Part shown: positions 55,340 to 64,000 of the stretch, in pieces | Layout of the letters: the number at the start of each line of letters is the position of its first letter | Position numbering within the stretch: the first letter of the stretch is position 1 | Assembly (NCBI GenBank): GCA_034401795.1 | Contig: CM067359.1 | Span: forward strand, 142,854,233-142,918,232 | Origin: Chaetoderma sp. LZ-2023a | Taxonomy: Eukaryota > Mollusca > Caudofoveata > Chaetodermatida > Chaetodermatidae | Direction: 5' to 3' | DNA: 64,000 nt | Translations under genes and position numbers: made by a program | The notes under the pieces: generated by a model | Told to the model about the DNA's origin: nothing | Seen by the model: the letters and a program-made list of their open reading frames with translations, nothing else | The model's database searches: none

Positions 55340-56255
55340 TCAGCGATGATGCGTAGAGCAGGCTAGTTTCCTGGCTGGATTCAGCTTGTAGGTGAAGGTC
55401 TGTGCCTTTTCCAGAGATGACTTGAAGTGTGACAGCTCACCTGTCTCCTTGTTCTGAAGATGAAGTGGTACAGCTCAGCTGCCCTCTGTACACCTGCGAT
55501 AAAGTCCCGTTTGGTTTCCTTGAGGGTTAGGCTGTCGTTTATGGTCTCGAGCAGGGCACATCCACACTTGGAGCTGAAGTATAGCAACCGGGCATTGTGC
55601 TGGGTGTCCGGTAGGATCTCGCGGGTGTACTTCTGAAAGAGGATGAAGACAGTTATCTTTGTGTGCCGGATGCGCCTGGTGATGTTGCTGAGGTAGGTGA
55701 CTGTCTTCTGGTCCATTGCAGGGTCATCGATAACTAGAACAAGTGGTTCCGTCAGTCAGGCGGCCAGTAGCTTCTCCATCAGTGCTTGCAGGTTCTGCAT
55801 CTTGGTGATTGGGCCATTGTACCATTGATCATTACTGTCAACCGCCTCAGCGGCGGAGTCAGACACCAGAAGGATGTATTGAGAGTAGATTTTCGGCCAG
55901 GAGAGCCCACAGTAAGATGTTTTTCCTGTGTCCTGATGGGGCAATGATCAGCACCACCTGGCCAGCATCGGCCGGCCTACTGTCGAATGGTACAAACATG
56001 CGTGCGGAGGATGGTTAGCACTTGGTCGGCGGTAGCCTCATCTATATCTGGGAGACTAAACGGCAATACTTCCTGCACAAGCTCTTTTGCCTGCAGAGCG
56101 GGGAATCCTGCACCTCCGGCGGATACAAAGGATACAATGGAGGCATCAAACATGAAATCCCAGCAGCAGCTGAGAAGATAGCGTAGAGGGCCTGTGTCAG
56201 CACCCACAGTGTCTAGTACATCCAGTATCTGTATGATACATGCATGGGAAGTCAT
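55340..56255 (-). pseudogene. A32/FtsK-like genome-packaging ATPase, copy B (frameshifted)
   Basis: Frame 56255-55977 gives the N-terminal 92 residues. The P-loop lies near 55925-55960 but is split by a frameshift: APSG is read in one frame and GKTSY in the next (55756-55944). A Walker B strand with two acidic residues (LVLVIDDP, ~55719-55743) begins the last section, which continues with an arginine/histidine-rich strand and FILFQKY (55381-55716). Order and spacing match the packaging ATPases of Maverick/Polinton and large DNA viruses, which pump DNA into capsids. At least three frame breaks make it inactive. Confidence 0.65.
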
Positions 56256-56257
56256 GA

Positions 56258-56760
56258 CTATCCTGTGGTATTAAACGGCAAACTAAAGAACCCTGACTTC
56301 TTCACCTCTGGTAGCCGGAGGCTGGCGGTAGCACCTGTTTGGCCGTCGACAGTGATATGGCTCAGGCCGAGGGTGCCTATCTTGAGATTCTCTCCATCCT
56401 GTCGGAATGAGCTCCGTGATTTCAGGAGATCCTTAACCAGGTCCTGTGCATAGGACTCAGCCATAACCATGATGTCTTCAGCCTCATCGACTCCGAGCAT
56501 ACCGATCATCGTCGCCCTCTCCTTGATGCCCATCCCCTTGTATACAGTCTTGGCCTTGTTAATGGCCGATTGTCCTACCGTATCAGTGTTCCCGATGAGA
56601 TCTCGGGCTGGGATGGTACCTCGGATTTCCCGCGGGTCTCCCTTCTCATCGAAGTCTAGGAAGGAGATAGGCGCAACAGTGTCCTCTGAACCGCGGCAAG
56701 CCCACCACGTGAGCAAGATCGCCTAGCTCTGCTTTCTAGGTCTGTGAATGACAGAGTCAT
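56258..56760 (-). pseudogene. Unknown ~165-aa virus-like protein, copy B (N-terminal shift)
   Basis: Frame 56258-56716 is open for ~150 codons (GSEDTVAPISF ... KKSGFFSLPF). The matching start is ATG 56760 after TATATAGCACT, in a different frame, so a small indel lies near 56710. The stop is adjacent to GTTTAAT, just upstream of the ATPase start. Function unknown. Confidence 0.5.
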
Positions 56761-56788
56761 AGTGCTATATACAGACGGCTTAGACCTA
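56761..56788 (-). promoter_or_regulatory. TATATA/TCTAAG promoter, copy B
   Basis: GGTCTAAGCCG then TGTATATAG then ATG at 56760. The unexpanded counterpart of the (TA)n promoter at 41130-41205. Confidence 0.5.
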
Positions 56789-56967
56789 CTAGTCATACCC
56801 CCAGTGAAATAGTTGGGCATAGGAGGACCACGCAGTCGGCCAAGGGAATAGGTAGCAGTGCTCAGGGTACTGGCCCTCTCCACAGGGGCACACCTTGTCT
56901 GCATGCTCGACTATGAGCTACACACAGCACGCCATGCCTCATGTGCTGCAGGGGTCTCGTGATCCAT
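56789..56967 (-). pseudogene. Small Cys-containing ORF, copy B (frameshifted)
   Basis: ATG 56967 follows ATTTAACC and the stop is at 56789-56791. The start and the conserved CPCGEGQYPEHCYLFPWPTA block are in different frames. Conservation of this block with copy A, while the rest diverges, argues for a real gene. Confidence 0.45.
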
Positions 56968-56986
56968 CTCTCACTATTCAGAGGGG

Positions 56987-57388
56987 TTAAATGTAGGCGA
57001 CGATGATCTCAGCCATTGCACTCGTTGCTAGCCCTAGAACCATGGCCTCCATTAGTGTAGCACGTTCACCCATGATCTTGGCAGCAACAGTGTAGGAGGC
57101 ACCACCGAGGGCGATCTTTGGGATGGGGTGAGTTATTCCAAGAGAATGCCCGGCCACCCCACTCACCACTGTAAGCAGGACAGCCGCAGTGGCGGCAGGA
57201 AGAACCTCATTTCCCCCTGTCATCTTCACCATGGCCACATTCGCCGCCACGTTACTGGCTACATGGACTGCCAGAGGTTTTGCCTTGGTCAGTAACTTCT
57301 GTGTCTTGGTTCGCAGCAGGTTCTCCACCTTCTGAAGACTCACCTGGCTCTCGGGCAGTTGCTTCACGATCTGTACCATTGACGTCAT
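56987..57388 (-). CDS. Conserved 133-aa hydrophobic protein, copy B (intact)
   Basis: Homologue of 40348-40740, ~70% identical by eye, no stops. Basic helix (LQKVENLLRTKTQKLLTKAK) then two Ala/Val/Gly-rich segments separated by IPKIALGG. The stop lies inside TTTAA upstream of the Cys ORF. Its 5' part overlaps the preceding ORF by 137 bp. Confidence 0.55.
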   Translation of the reverse strand: MTSMVQIVKQLPESQVSLQKVENLLRTKTQKLLTKAKPLAVHVASNVAANVAMVKMTGGNEVLPAATAAVLLTVVSGVAGHSLGITHPIPKIALGGASYTVAAKIMGERATLMEAMVLGLATSAMAEIIVAYI

Positions 57389-57506
57389 TGTTTAAGCACT
57401 GAGTATACAACGTGGTTAAACGTCTGCGTCCCCTGTCGAGAGAGCTAATAAGAGCTTCCCAGTCTGCATCTGCCAGGTGGCCGGGTTGGTACTCAGGAAT
57501 ATTCAT
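57252..57506 (-). CDS. Small unknown protein overlapping the next gene, copy B
   Basis: 84 codons from MNIPEYQP. The second half (REPGESSEGGEP) overlaps the start of the 133-aa gene in another frame. Matches 40224-40448. Function unknown. Confidence 0.5.
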   Translation of the reverse strand: MNIPEYQPGHLADADWEALISSLDRGRRRLTTLYTQCLNNDVNGTDREATAREPGESSEGGEPAANQDTEVTDQGKTSGSPCSQ

Positions 57507-57529
57507 CTCTCTATTGAGACATCTTAAAC
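57507..57529. promoter_or_regulatory. Bidirectional promoter module, copy B
   Basis: 23 bp between ATG 57506 (minus) and ATG 57530 (plus), ending in CTTAAAC immediately before the plus start. The TATA element is degenerate (CTATTG). Confidence 0.45.
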
Positions 57530-57820
57530 ATGTCCGGGCTCATGCCATGTGAGAAGTACTATGATGTCTTCCAGAGGGAGTTGACTATAAGAAGAAGACA
57601 CCAGATGAGCTCGCTTAGCTCTCCGGTGCTGAGCTGACAACTGTGAAGCTCTATCTAGGATTTGACAAGGGACAGATCTGCTTCCTCGAATACCTTATTA
57701 TGGGCGGGAGTATCGTCGAGCAGCTCCTGTGAGCTAAAGGTTTCTACAAGGATCGGGAGTATCTGTCAGATGTGTTCCATCAGTTGCAGACCGCCATGGC
57801 CACTCTGATTTTGCCATAGT
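57530..57820 (+). pseudogene. Small ORF, copy B (stops, truncated)
   Basis: Starts right after CTTAAAC. Shares VKLYLGF, GQICFLEYLIMGGS and KGFY with copy A 39683-40195, with stops near 57618 and 57730. The C-terminal part is missing because the ~1.6-kb deletion ends here. Confidence 0.45.
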
Positions 57821-57831
57821 ATACCTGGAGA

Positions 57832-58338
57832 TTAAATCGGCATCACCTGCAGAATCTGCTCATGAGTCATTTTGGAGAGCCTGGCGAATCGTGCCAGCTT
57901 GCTGGTTTCGAGACAGACGTCTCTTATACATAGGTCATCCAGCACTATGTCGGGTGCCAGTAGCTTTCTGAGACGTGACATCTGGAACTTCACCTTATCA
58001 CCAAGATAGTAGGTCCGCCGCTGGCTGGTTTTCTTGATCTTACACTTCTGCGCCATCTCCTCTTCCCACTGTATGACATCTGGCTCATCCTCGTCTGAGA
58101 AGCCACCTGACTCATCATCGTCTGTGAAGACAGCTAGCTCATCGTCATCTGTCAAGACCCCTGCATCCCGCTTACTCTCCTCCAGGAGGGCCTGCCAGTA
58201 TCGGAAACTTTCACTGTTCCTTCGCCTCCATGCAAGGCTTGTGTTCTGTTGATACCAGTTCTCCCACTGTAGTCGCTCTCCTTCTTGTTGCAGTGCGAGC
58301 CTCTGTTCGTTTAAGGCCTTTATCTGTGCAGGGGTCAT
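57832..58338 (-). CDS. Acidic/basic small protein, copy B (open)
   Basis: 168 codons. A Gln/Glu-rich helix, a Trp/Tyr region, a strongly acidic middle (TDDDE, DEDEPD) and a basic C-terminal part with DKVKFQMSRLRKLLAPDI. Copy A is broken in the first half but longer at the C-terminus, so the copy B end (QILQVMPI) is probably created by the deletion junction. Function unknown. Confidence 0.5.
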   Translation of the reverse strand: MTPAQIKALNEQRLALQQEGERLQWENWYQQNTSLAWRRRNSESFRYWQALLEESKRDAGVLTDDDELAVFTDDDESGGFSDEDEPDVIQWEEEMAQKCKIKKTSQRRTYYLGDKVKFQMSRLRKLLAPDIVLDDLCIRDVCLETSKLARFARLSKMTHEQILQVMPI

Positions 58339-58389
58339 GAAGGGGCTAACCTGTCGGCCAAGGTCAGATAATGCTGATATGATATCATG

Positions 58390-58791
58390 TCAGGTCAATG
58401 AGTAAAATAAGAATGTAAACTCTAAATGGGCATCCGATATCCCATCCGTGCTGGCATATATGTTAATGGAGGGGCTGTCAAACAGGTGATTTACAGGTGT
58501 GAACAGGCTGGGACTGATAGCTTTCCATAGGTTGCTGTGGGCACCTGGGAGATACTCTATCACATCCCGGCCGACTTCTACTAGTGAGCTGCTGTGTGCA
58601 CTGCCCAGAGGTTGAGCTGCTGTGTGCACTGCCCAGAGGTTGATGTAGCACATCGGCGTGTAAGTATGTTGTGCCCGCTGGGGCACCTCGAAGGGGACCC
58701 ATTCTACATGGTACTGTACCACCCGTCTCCCCTCTAGAGAGGGTGAGATTATGTTCTCACCACTGGAGAGCAGCAGTCGGACAATCGGCAT
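58390..58791 (-). CDS. Unknown 133-aa virus-like protein, copy B (open)
   Basis: Starts MPIVRLLLSSGEN; the middle contains a short duplicated phrase (AVHTAAQPL / SAHSSS from repeated gctgctgtgtgcactgccca at ~58579-58625) absent from copy A. Conserved DVIEYLPG and LWKAISPS. No family recognised. Confidence 0.5.
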   Translation of the reverse strand: MPIVRLLLSSGENIISPSLEGRRVVQYHVEWVPFEVPQRAQHTYTPMCYINLWAVHTAAQPLGSAHSSSLVEVGRDVIEYLPGAHSNLWKAISPSLFTPVNHLFDSPSINIYASTDGISDAHLEFTFLFYSLT

Positions 58792-58829
58792 AGTTATATG
58801 GCTTGTTTAAACCCCTCCTATAGCATGCT
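58792..58829. promoter_or_regulatory. Bidirectional promoter module, copy B
   Basis: 38 bp between ATG 58791 (minus) and ATG 58830 (plus) with GTTATATGG, a central TTGTTTAAAC and CCTATAGC. The equivalent in copy A is 37175-37204. Confidence 0.55.
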
Positions 58830-59808
58830 ATGGAACCCATCTTTGCTCAGTCGACTGGTCTTGCTGACCTGGCAGATGTGTACGAGTTGATGCTGCCAAG
58901 GTAGAAGAGAGTGATGGCAAGTCATTCGCCCTACAGTATGAAGCAAGCTCAAAGGCATTCTCCCTCCACCCCATTTTGGTGGTGATGGGGTGGAGCTGCT
59001 CACAGACCTCAAGGATGTGACGAAGTAGCACCTGGGTCGCAACATAGATGGCAATAAGATTGTGTTTCGGTACGATTTCCCGAAGAGGAAGTACATCCTC
59101 GAGCCAATGATTGAGGTCTCGGATACAGAGGTGGCAGACATCAACACCCTGAATAACGACCCCAGCTTTCATCTGGTCACACCCTATTCGAGCGGTGCCC
59201 CGCCGATGGCCCACGATGGCCAGCTATTGACCCTGGCAAAAAACCTGCAGTTCATATTTGAGAAGAATGAAGTGTGGTACCGCGCTGGACCTGGGGGTGA
59301 CTGGCAAACATGGTTGCCCCTATATAGGCCTCCTGCAGTCATTGACATAGAGGTTACTCCCCTCTCCGCTGTTGTAAAAAAGGATGGGACAGTTCGAAAG
59401 CTCTACAATCGGGGATCGTCCTTCCTCACCTACATAGGTGAAGCTGTCTCCCTGACGAGGGTGGGTCACCAGATCGGGGTTACAGGTGGAAAGCTCCTGC
59501 TGCGTCGTCCATTCGATGGACCAGAAGAAGCTGTTAACCTCCAGGAGGGCACCCTACGGGTAGATGGTGTGTCACATGTCTCCAAAGTCAAGGGTGATGT
59601 TAAACTGCTTCAGCGAGACGGACTCACTAACCCACAAACGACTCATATAGTCCTAGAACTACATTTCTTAGCCGGCTGCAGAGTGAAGCAGCTAGCCCCT
59701 GCCCCTGAGGGGATGAAGATCACTATCGATCCGGATGGAACAGGGTTCGATCTGGCACAGATATTTCTCTAGGGCTTCACTCTGTTAAGTTTAACTCTTC
59801 ATATATAG
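58830..59808 (+). pseudogene. Unknown ~325-codon virus-like protein, copy B
   Basis: Begins MEPIFAQST; frameshifts and a TAG near 59025 break the first ~75 codons, after which 59062-59772 is open for 236 codons. A TAG at 59770-59772 precedes the stop used in copy A (equivalent to 59806-59808). Blocks: PPMAHDG, VWYRAGPGGDW, SFLTYIGE, HQIGVTGGKLLLRRPFDGP, RVDGVSHVSKVKG. The sequence is beta-rich; no domain recognised. Confidence 0.55.
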
Positions 59809-59810
59809 CC

Positions 59811-60228
59811 ACGATTCTCATCATACTGCTTGCGCTGACGTCTACAGCAGGGGCACAGGACGTTGAGACTGCCATGATATTGGATGCCAAGTGGGCCCAC
59901 TTCCGGGATGACCCCCCAGTACAATCCTTGGGTCGACCCCTTGCGGAGAAACATTTATGACCGCTTTCACCCACGTGAAGAGATCATGTCTGTCTGCCAC
60001 TTCTATGGAGTGGAGAGGGTAGGCCGTGGTTGTCTGCTGGAGACCCCTGCTCAGCACCAGATTCTCTGCGTAACATGTGAACATGTCAGAGTCTATCGTG
60101 GTTCAAATGCTAATCACTTTATCCTCCTCCCAGGTGAGCATGAAAACATCCATTGGAGTGATGGCATCCTTATGACCATAAGCCAGGGTGTCAATACCAT
60201 CATGAGCGATCCATCGCTTTATGTCTAA
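59811..60228 (+). pseudogene. Small secreted or membrane ORF, copy B (frameshifted)
   Basis: A hydrophobic signal-like segment (LIILLALTSTAGAQ) starts just after TATATAGCC; the expected ATG is ACG here. It is followed by TAMILDAKWAHFRD. A C run near 59912 has one extra base compared with copy A, moving the rest into frame 59884-60228 (four cysteines: CHFYGVE, GRGCLLE, ILCVTCEH). The end overlaps the polymerase fragment tail to tail. Could be a small secreted or envelope-associated protein. Confidence 0.45.
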
Positions 60229-60886
60229 GGGGGAGGCTTGTTTTGGTCTGGTGGACCCCATAGAGGTGGTGACCCTCACTTCGCAGCATGTTCATACCAT
60301 GGTGGAAGACATTTCGCTTGAAGAGGCATTCCTTGTACTGCTCATGGCGAACCTGTCTAACCACAGCCCTGCACACACCCTTTGCCTTCTTGACTTCCTG
60401 TTCATCCAACCGCTTGATAGAGTACATCTTCGGGTGCAGGCCAACAAACTCCTGGATTGGCACCCCGGCACACTCATCCTTCATGTTGCCCAGGACCCAC
60501 TTGTTGGCAGTACTGTGTAGCGGGTGTGTTACTGGGTAGTTGCTTGGATCATAGAGGTCGCTCCTCGCAGCCATATCAGCATAGACAGCCTTAGTCTGGC
60601 TCTCCACCAGGAAGCTATCTGTGTCAGTGTACAGGAGCACACAGTTGGCACCATATAGATGCGTCAGCTGGTTGTAGTAGAAGTTGGCTTGGCTATTAGG
60701 TGGTGCAGCTTGTCCTCCTCGGATGCCTGCACTAGCTTGACATCCACTCACGTGCTCAATTTCTCCATGGTCTTACCGAAGACAGTGTTATTCATCAGCT
60801 TGTAGAGATCGATCCTCGCCGCCAAATCAGCATAGACAGCCTTAGTCTGGCTCTCCACCAGGAAGTTATCTGTGTCAGTGTACACT
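60200..60886 (-). pseudogene. Family B DNA polymerase C-terminal fragment (motif C), rearranged
   Basis: Frame 60751-60200 carries motif C as YTDTDSF (residues 41-47), then KWVLGNMKDEC, VGLHPKMYSIKRL and the thumb region, typical of protein-primed polymerases. Upstream, a motif B-like MNNTVFGKT is read near 60785-60760. Further upstream still, a second diverged motif C stretch (YTDTDNF, ~60860-60886) appears. The ~82-bp segments 60553-60634 and 60805-60886 are duplicates, so the order C-B-C is a rearrangement. The rest of the gene is cut by a LINE. Confidence 0.75.
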
Positions 60887-60904
60887 ATTGTGTCACACTA
60901 GATT

Positions 60905-63900
60905 TAACTGAACCTGTTATGCGTTATCTATGTATGATGTATGATTACTGTATTCTGCGGCTGTAGTAGTAGAAACATCATACAGCTGCAAACAGTGCTT
61001 CTTCGCTTTTGCCCACTGTGTCTTGTCCTCAGCCCAAATCCTTAGCTTCCTCAGGTCCATTCTTGACTTGAGTGTACCTAATTCTGCTTTCTTGAGGTCA
61101 CCTCATAGGACGCTTAGCAGATTTATGCAATGACGTCCTCTCCTGGCTCTGTATTTACTGGCTACGAGTAAGGCGAATTCCAAGACTGTGCTGGTGTGTC
61201 GTCTGGCATCCTTAGCACATGGCCAAACATAGACCATCTTTTCTGGGCGACCTTTACAGACAGTGGCAGCATATTACACATCTTGTATAGTGAATCGTTG
61301 GAAATTATGCTCTCTGGCCATCGATGTCCAGTGATGGTGCATAGGTGTTTGTGGTGGCAGGCGTCAAGTTTGTCTAGAGCTGCCTTTGTAGCTGCACAGC
61401 TGTTGCAGTTATACATCATCAAGGATACGCAGGTTGCATTGTATAAATGTAGTCATTTTACCAAGGGCATCTTTGATCTACGAATCCATGGCTTCCAGAA
61501 GGACTGGAAAGCTATGTTCCCCATGACGCAGCGTGCAGAAATGTCAGCAGTACTGCAAAGCAGTGATCTCAGGATTTTACTTTTCCTCCATGGTTCGCTG
61601 CCACAGAGTGGATCGCCATTTTCTTTAGTTTCATGCTTTTTAGATAGGTATATGTGGGTGAACTCTGTTTTGGATTCATTCATAAAGAGATTCTCATTTT
61701 TTAGTTTGCTTGCAGCTATTGGGAGAAGTTCGTCAAGGGGTTTCTTTTCCTCATCTATAAAGTCCACATCGTCGGCCTATTCCATCTCTAGCGGCATTCC
61801 CAGTATTGACACGGGGGGGGGGGGGTTTGGTCTTGTGGAGTTTTCCCGCACGGATTTCAATGCAGCAGCCAGGTGACAGGTGAAGACCATCTCCCTGTGG
61901 GGAGCCGATTAATGTCTCAAACTCTACAGACTTCACTGACATGACTCGTACTCTCAGCTTGGTGTCTGCAAGCAGTAGTCTCACTAGTCGTAGCTCATCT
62001 TCATTGCAACTGGCCTGGCATAGTACAGCTAGGATCTTTGAGCGTTTAATTGTGTCGAAGGCTTGTGACATGTCAATGCCCATCTTGTGGAAATCCCAGT
62101 GTTTGGACATGACTACCGACACAAGCATGGGTTGAACCCATACAATGTCTGCGCTGCTGCGTCCACGTTTGAAGCCACCTTGACATGATCCAGTGAAGTC
62201 GTCGATCTTGTTTCAGATGTGGCATAGAGTAACATTGGATAGGATTTTCCATATGCTGTTAAGGAGCACAATGGGCCGCAGATTGGCTGGGGGCCCACGT
62301 GGCTTCTTGGGCTTGGGTAGCGCGATAAGGATGCCTTGGCACACAGCGTTGATGGGAAGGAGGTGCATAAAAGCTGAATTGATTATGTGTGTGATCGGTT
62401 TTGACATAATGTCACTTGCATGTTTGAATAGGTCATTGCTTATGCCATCAGGTCCAAATGCACGCCCATTTTTCAGGACTTTAAGTGCCTTCTCAACCTC
62501 TGCTGTATTAATTGGTGTTAGTAATGGCCTGGGGTTTCCTGAGAATGGGTGCAAGTGCTCATCATCCTGGTCAGTGAACTGTTCCTTGAACGATTCTCGA
62601 ATTGCCTCGTCTTTGCCCTGGTCAGTCCCGATAAAGTGTCCTTCAGAGTTGTGTACAGTTAGTGGTGGTGTGTAGTTAGCAACTCTCAGGGCTTGGGCTT
62701 CCCGAAACATTTTGTGGCAGTCATCCGTGGCAGTGATTTCATCTGCTAGGGTGTCTGCTTGTTGGATAGCAAGATCTTTTAAGCATTCGCTAAAGTGGGT
62801 TGAAATGTTATTGCGTTCCTGGCGTAGTTTGGTGCGATCTTCACTTTGGCCACTAATAGATCTGCAGACGTAACGCTGATAGTTTTACTATAAGAGGGTC
62901 GTCAGTATACCGAGTTCTATTGTTTTTTAGAACACCTATGCTGCTAGTAGCTGATGATTCCATAGATATCAGTATTTTGGTTAGGGCTTCGTTTGGATTG
63001 GAGCTGACGTCGATGTTAGCTATTTGTTCCCTGAGGGCCTTTTTGTATGACATTTGAGTGTCAGTGTCGCTAATGAGCTTGGGTAAGTTGTAGGTGACTC
63101 TACCCTCTTGCGTAGTATGGCGTTTATACATTAGGTAGAGCTGGTTCATAGGGAGACGTGTAATGACTAGCTTATGATCAGTATTGAGGTCTATGCCTCT
63201 ATAGGAAGGAGCATCCCGAAGTAGGGGTTTTGCTGCTGTCTTGCATAGTATGAAATCTATTTGGTTGAAGACAGGTTTGTAGCCTTAGAACCTTTTGGGG
63301 CTTTGCGATCAGCAATGTGTCCAGTCCATGTTGTCCGCTGGTGGCATGGGTGTTTGAAAGCCATATTTGTGGCAAATAGGCCATTGGAACTAAGGAATGC
63401 CACCAGTGCATCTCCATTGCTGTTGCATGTGCCCTCTCGTAAGATTCCCTGCATGAGCCAAGTCCTGAACTTTTGTCCACAATGCCGAGTTTACCCAGCT
63501 TGGAGTTGAAATCGGCACACATGAACAGTTGCCATCTAGCTGGGATAGTAATGGCGGAGCTCAGTTCTGCATAGAAGGAATCTAATATAGCTGGATTCTC
63601 TTTGGCCCTTTTGGTAGTTGGCCCATATGCATTGACTCTGCGACACTTAGTGGTGGTGCGCTTTCACGTTGGTATAGCCAGGTCGATAAATGCAACACGA
63701 TCACTGACGGATCCAAAATTAATGACATCGTCCAATACCCTTGGTCCGATTATGACATCTAATCTATGGTAAGTTGCCTGTTTTTGCTCCATGGGTACTA
63801 GCTTATGGACTGTCTGTAGTTGCTGCTCTGAGTGGTTAGCTACTTTAGTCTCTTGAATACATGCAATATCGATGTTTTAGTGTTCACAGTCTGCACCTAA

Positions 63901-64000
63901 GGTTTGCCTCTGATGTTGCAGTCAGACCACGTACATTCCACGTAACTATGGTAAGATCCTGGGAAGAGTGCTTTGTCCCAGGATGCCAAGCGCAGTTTCT
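60905..64000 (-). mobile_element. LINE copy 2 (APE-RT non-LTR retrotransposon), runs off the window
   Basis: Minus strand, 3' end near 60930 (same atacagtaatcatacat tail as copy 1). From the window edge inwards: apurinic endonuclease start (TWNVRGL near 63940), endonuclease fragments (63199-63522), a spacer (62853-63149), and RT 62213-62710 with FGPDGISNDLFK and the LPKPKKPRGP region. RT then continues at 61751-62128 with IDMSQAFDTI and IGSPQGDGL, followed by post-RT segments (61162-61767). Many frame breaks. The polymerase YADD tyrosine is TAG (61779-61777), as in copy 1. It lies next to the copy B polymerase, probably inserted into it. Confidence 0.85.

Larger units (their letters stand above)
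51281..60228 (-). mobile_element. Virus-like element copy B (Maverick/Polinton-like), degenerate
   Basis: Inverted relative to copy A and colinear with it: integrase (-), ~107-aa ORF (-), acidic membrane ORF (-), coiled-coil ORF (+), ~350-aa ORF (-), ~270-codon ORF (+), ATPase (-), ~165-aa ORF (-), Cys ORF (-), two overlapping ORFs (-), small ORF (+), acidic ORF (-), 133-aa ORF (-), ~325-codon ORF (+), signal-peptide ORF (+). The ~459-codon gene is deleted. Copy B keeps more intact genes than A. A polymerase C-terminal fragment follows at 60200-60886. No terminal inverted repeats were found at either end. Confidence 0.75.

Noticed and set aside
35880-60228. Adenovirus-type cysteine protease in the virus-like element
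   Set aside because: Looked for a His...Asp/Glu...Cys arrangement in each ORF; the cysteine-containing small ORFs (59.9-60.2 kb, 40.8-41.0 kb) lack it.

Overview
The window is nuclear DNA of an animal, most likely a marine invertebrate and probably a mollusc. It is AT-rich, full of microsatellites and degenerate minisatellites, and has no bacterial-style operons apart from virus-like elements. It carries Ty3/gypsy, LINE, hAT and Tc1 elements. The dispersed AGCTCACCTGG-type repeat (30.5-31.4 kb) is of a kind I recall from mollusc genomes. I see no convincing ordinary host gene; the only candidate is a possible terminal exon with a poly(A) signal at 34.8-35.25 kb.

Layout. 0-18.5 kb is repeats: a pair of ~0.9-kb inverted arms enclosing a LINE remnant and a 237-bp tandem array, GGCA- and GAGT-type minisatellites, a strand-switching TTAGCCAGG-type array and a foldback MITE family. 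18.9-21.2 kb holds a gypsy remnant lacking reverse transcriptase. 23.8-26.7 kb holds a LINE copy interrupted by a non-autonomous hAT element with an 8-bp target duplication. 26.9-28.5 kb is an apparently intact Tc1 element (uninterrupted 341-aa transposase, perfect 24-bp terminal repeats). 28.6-35.8 kb is more tandem and palindromic repeats.

The most interesting part is 35.9-60.9 kb: two diverged, decayed copies of one virus-like element in opposite orientation. Copy A (35.88-45.23 kb) and copy B (51.28-60.23 kb) share at least thirteen genes in the same relative order. Hallmark genes are a DDE (RVE-type) integrase, an A32/FtsK-like packaging ATPase and protein-primed-type family B DNA polymerase fragments, which together point to the Maverick/Polinton/adintovirus group. 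The remaining genes are small and I do not recognise them; candidates for virion proteins include a ~350-aa protein, a ~459-codon protein with a C-terminal hydrophobic segment (copy A only) and a ~325-codon protein. I found no obvious adenovirus-type protease and no capsid protein I could name.

The genes are packed with almost no spacers. Several adjacent pairs start back to back, 15-62 bp apart, around a shared TATATA and TTTAAA(C) module conserved in both copies; some stop codons lie inside these motifs. Every larger gene is damaged by stops, frameshifts or deletions, so these look like endogenised relics. Between the copies lie a 5'-truncated gypsy element (45.23-49.75 kb), whose 3' LTR interrupts the copy A integrase, and a third fragment (49.76-51.28 kb) with a cysteine-rich ORF, a 77-bp tandem array, a SAP-like helix and a polymerase middle section. 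A second LINE copy (60.9 kb to the window end, minus strand) abuts the copy B polymerase remnant.
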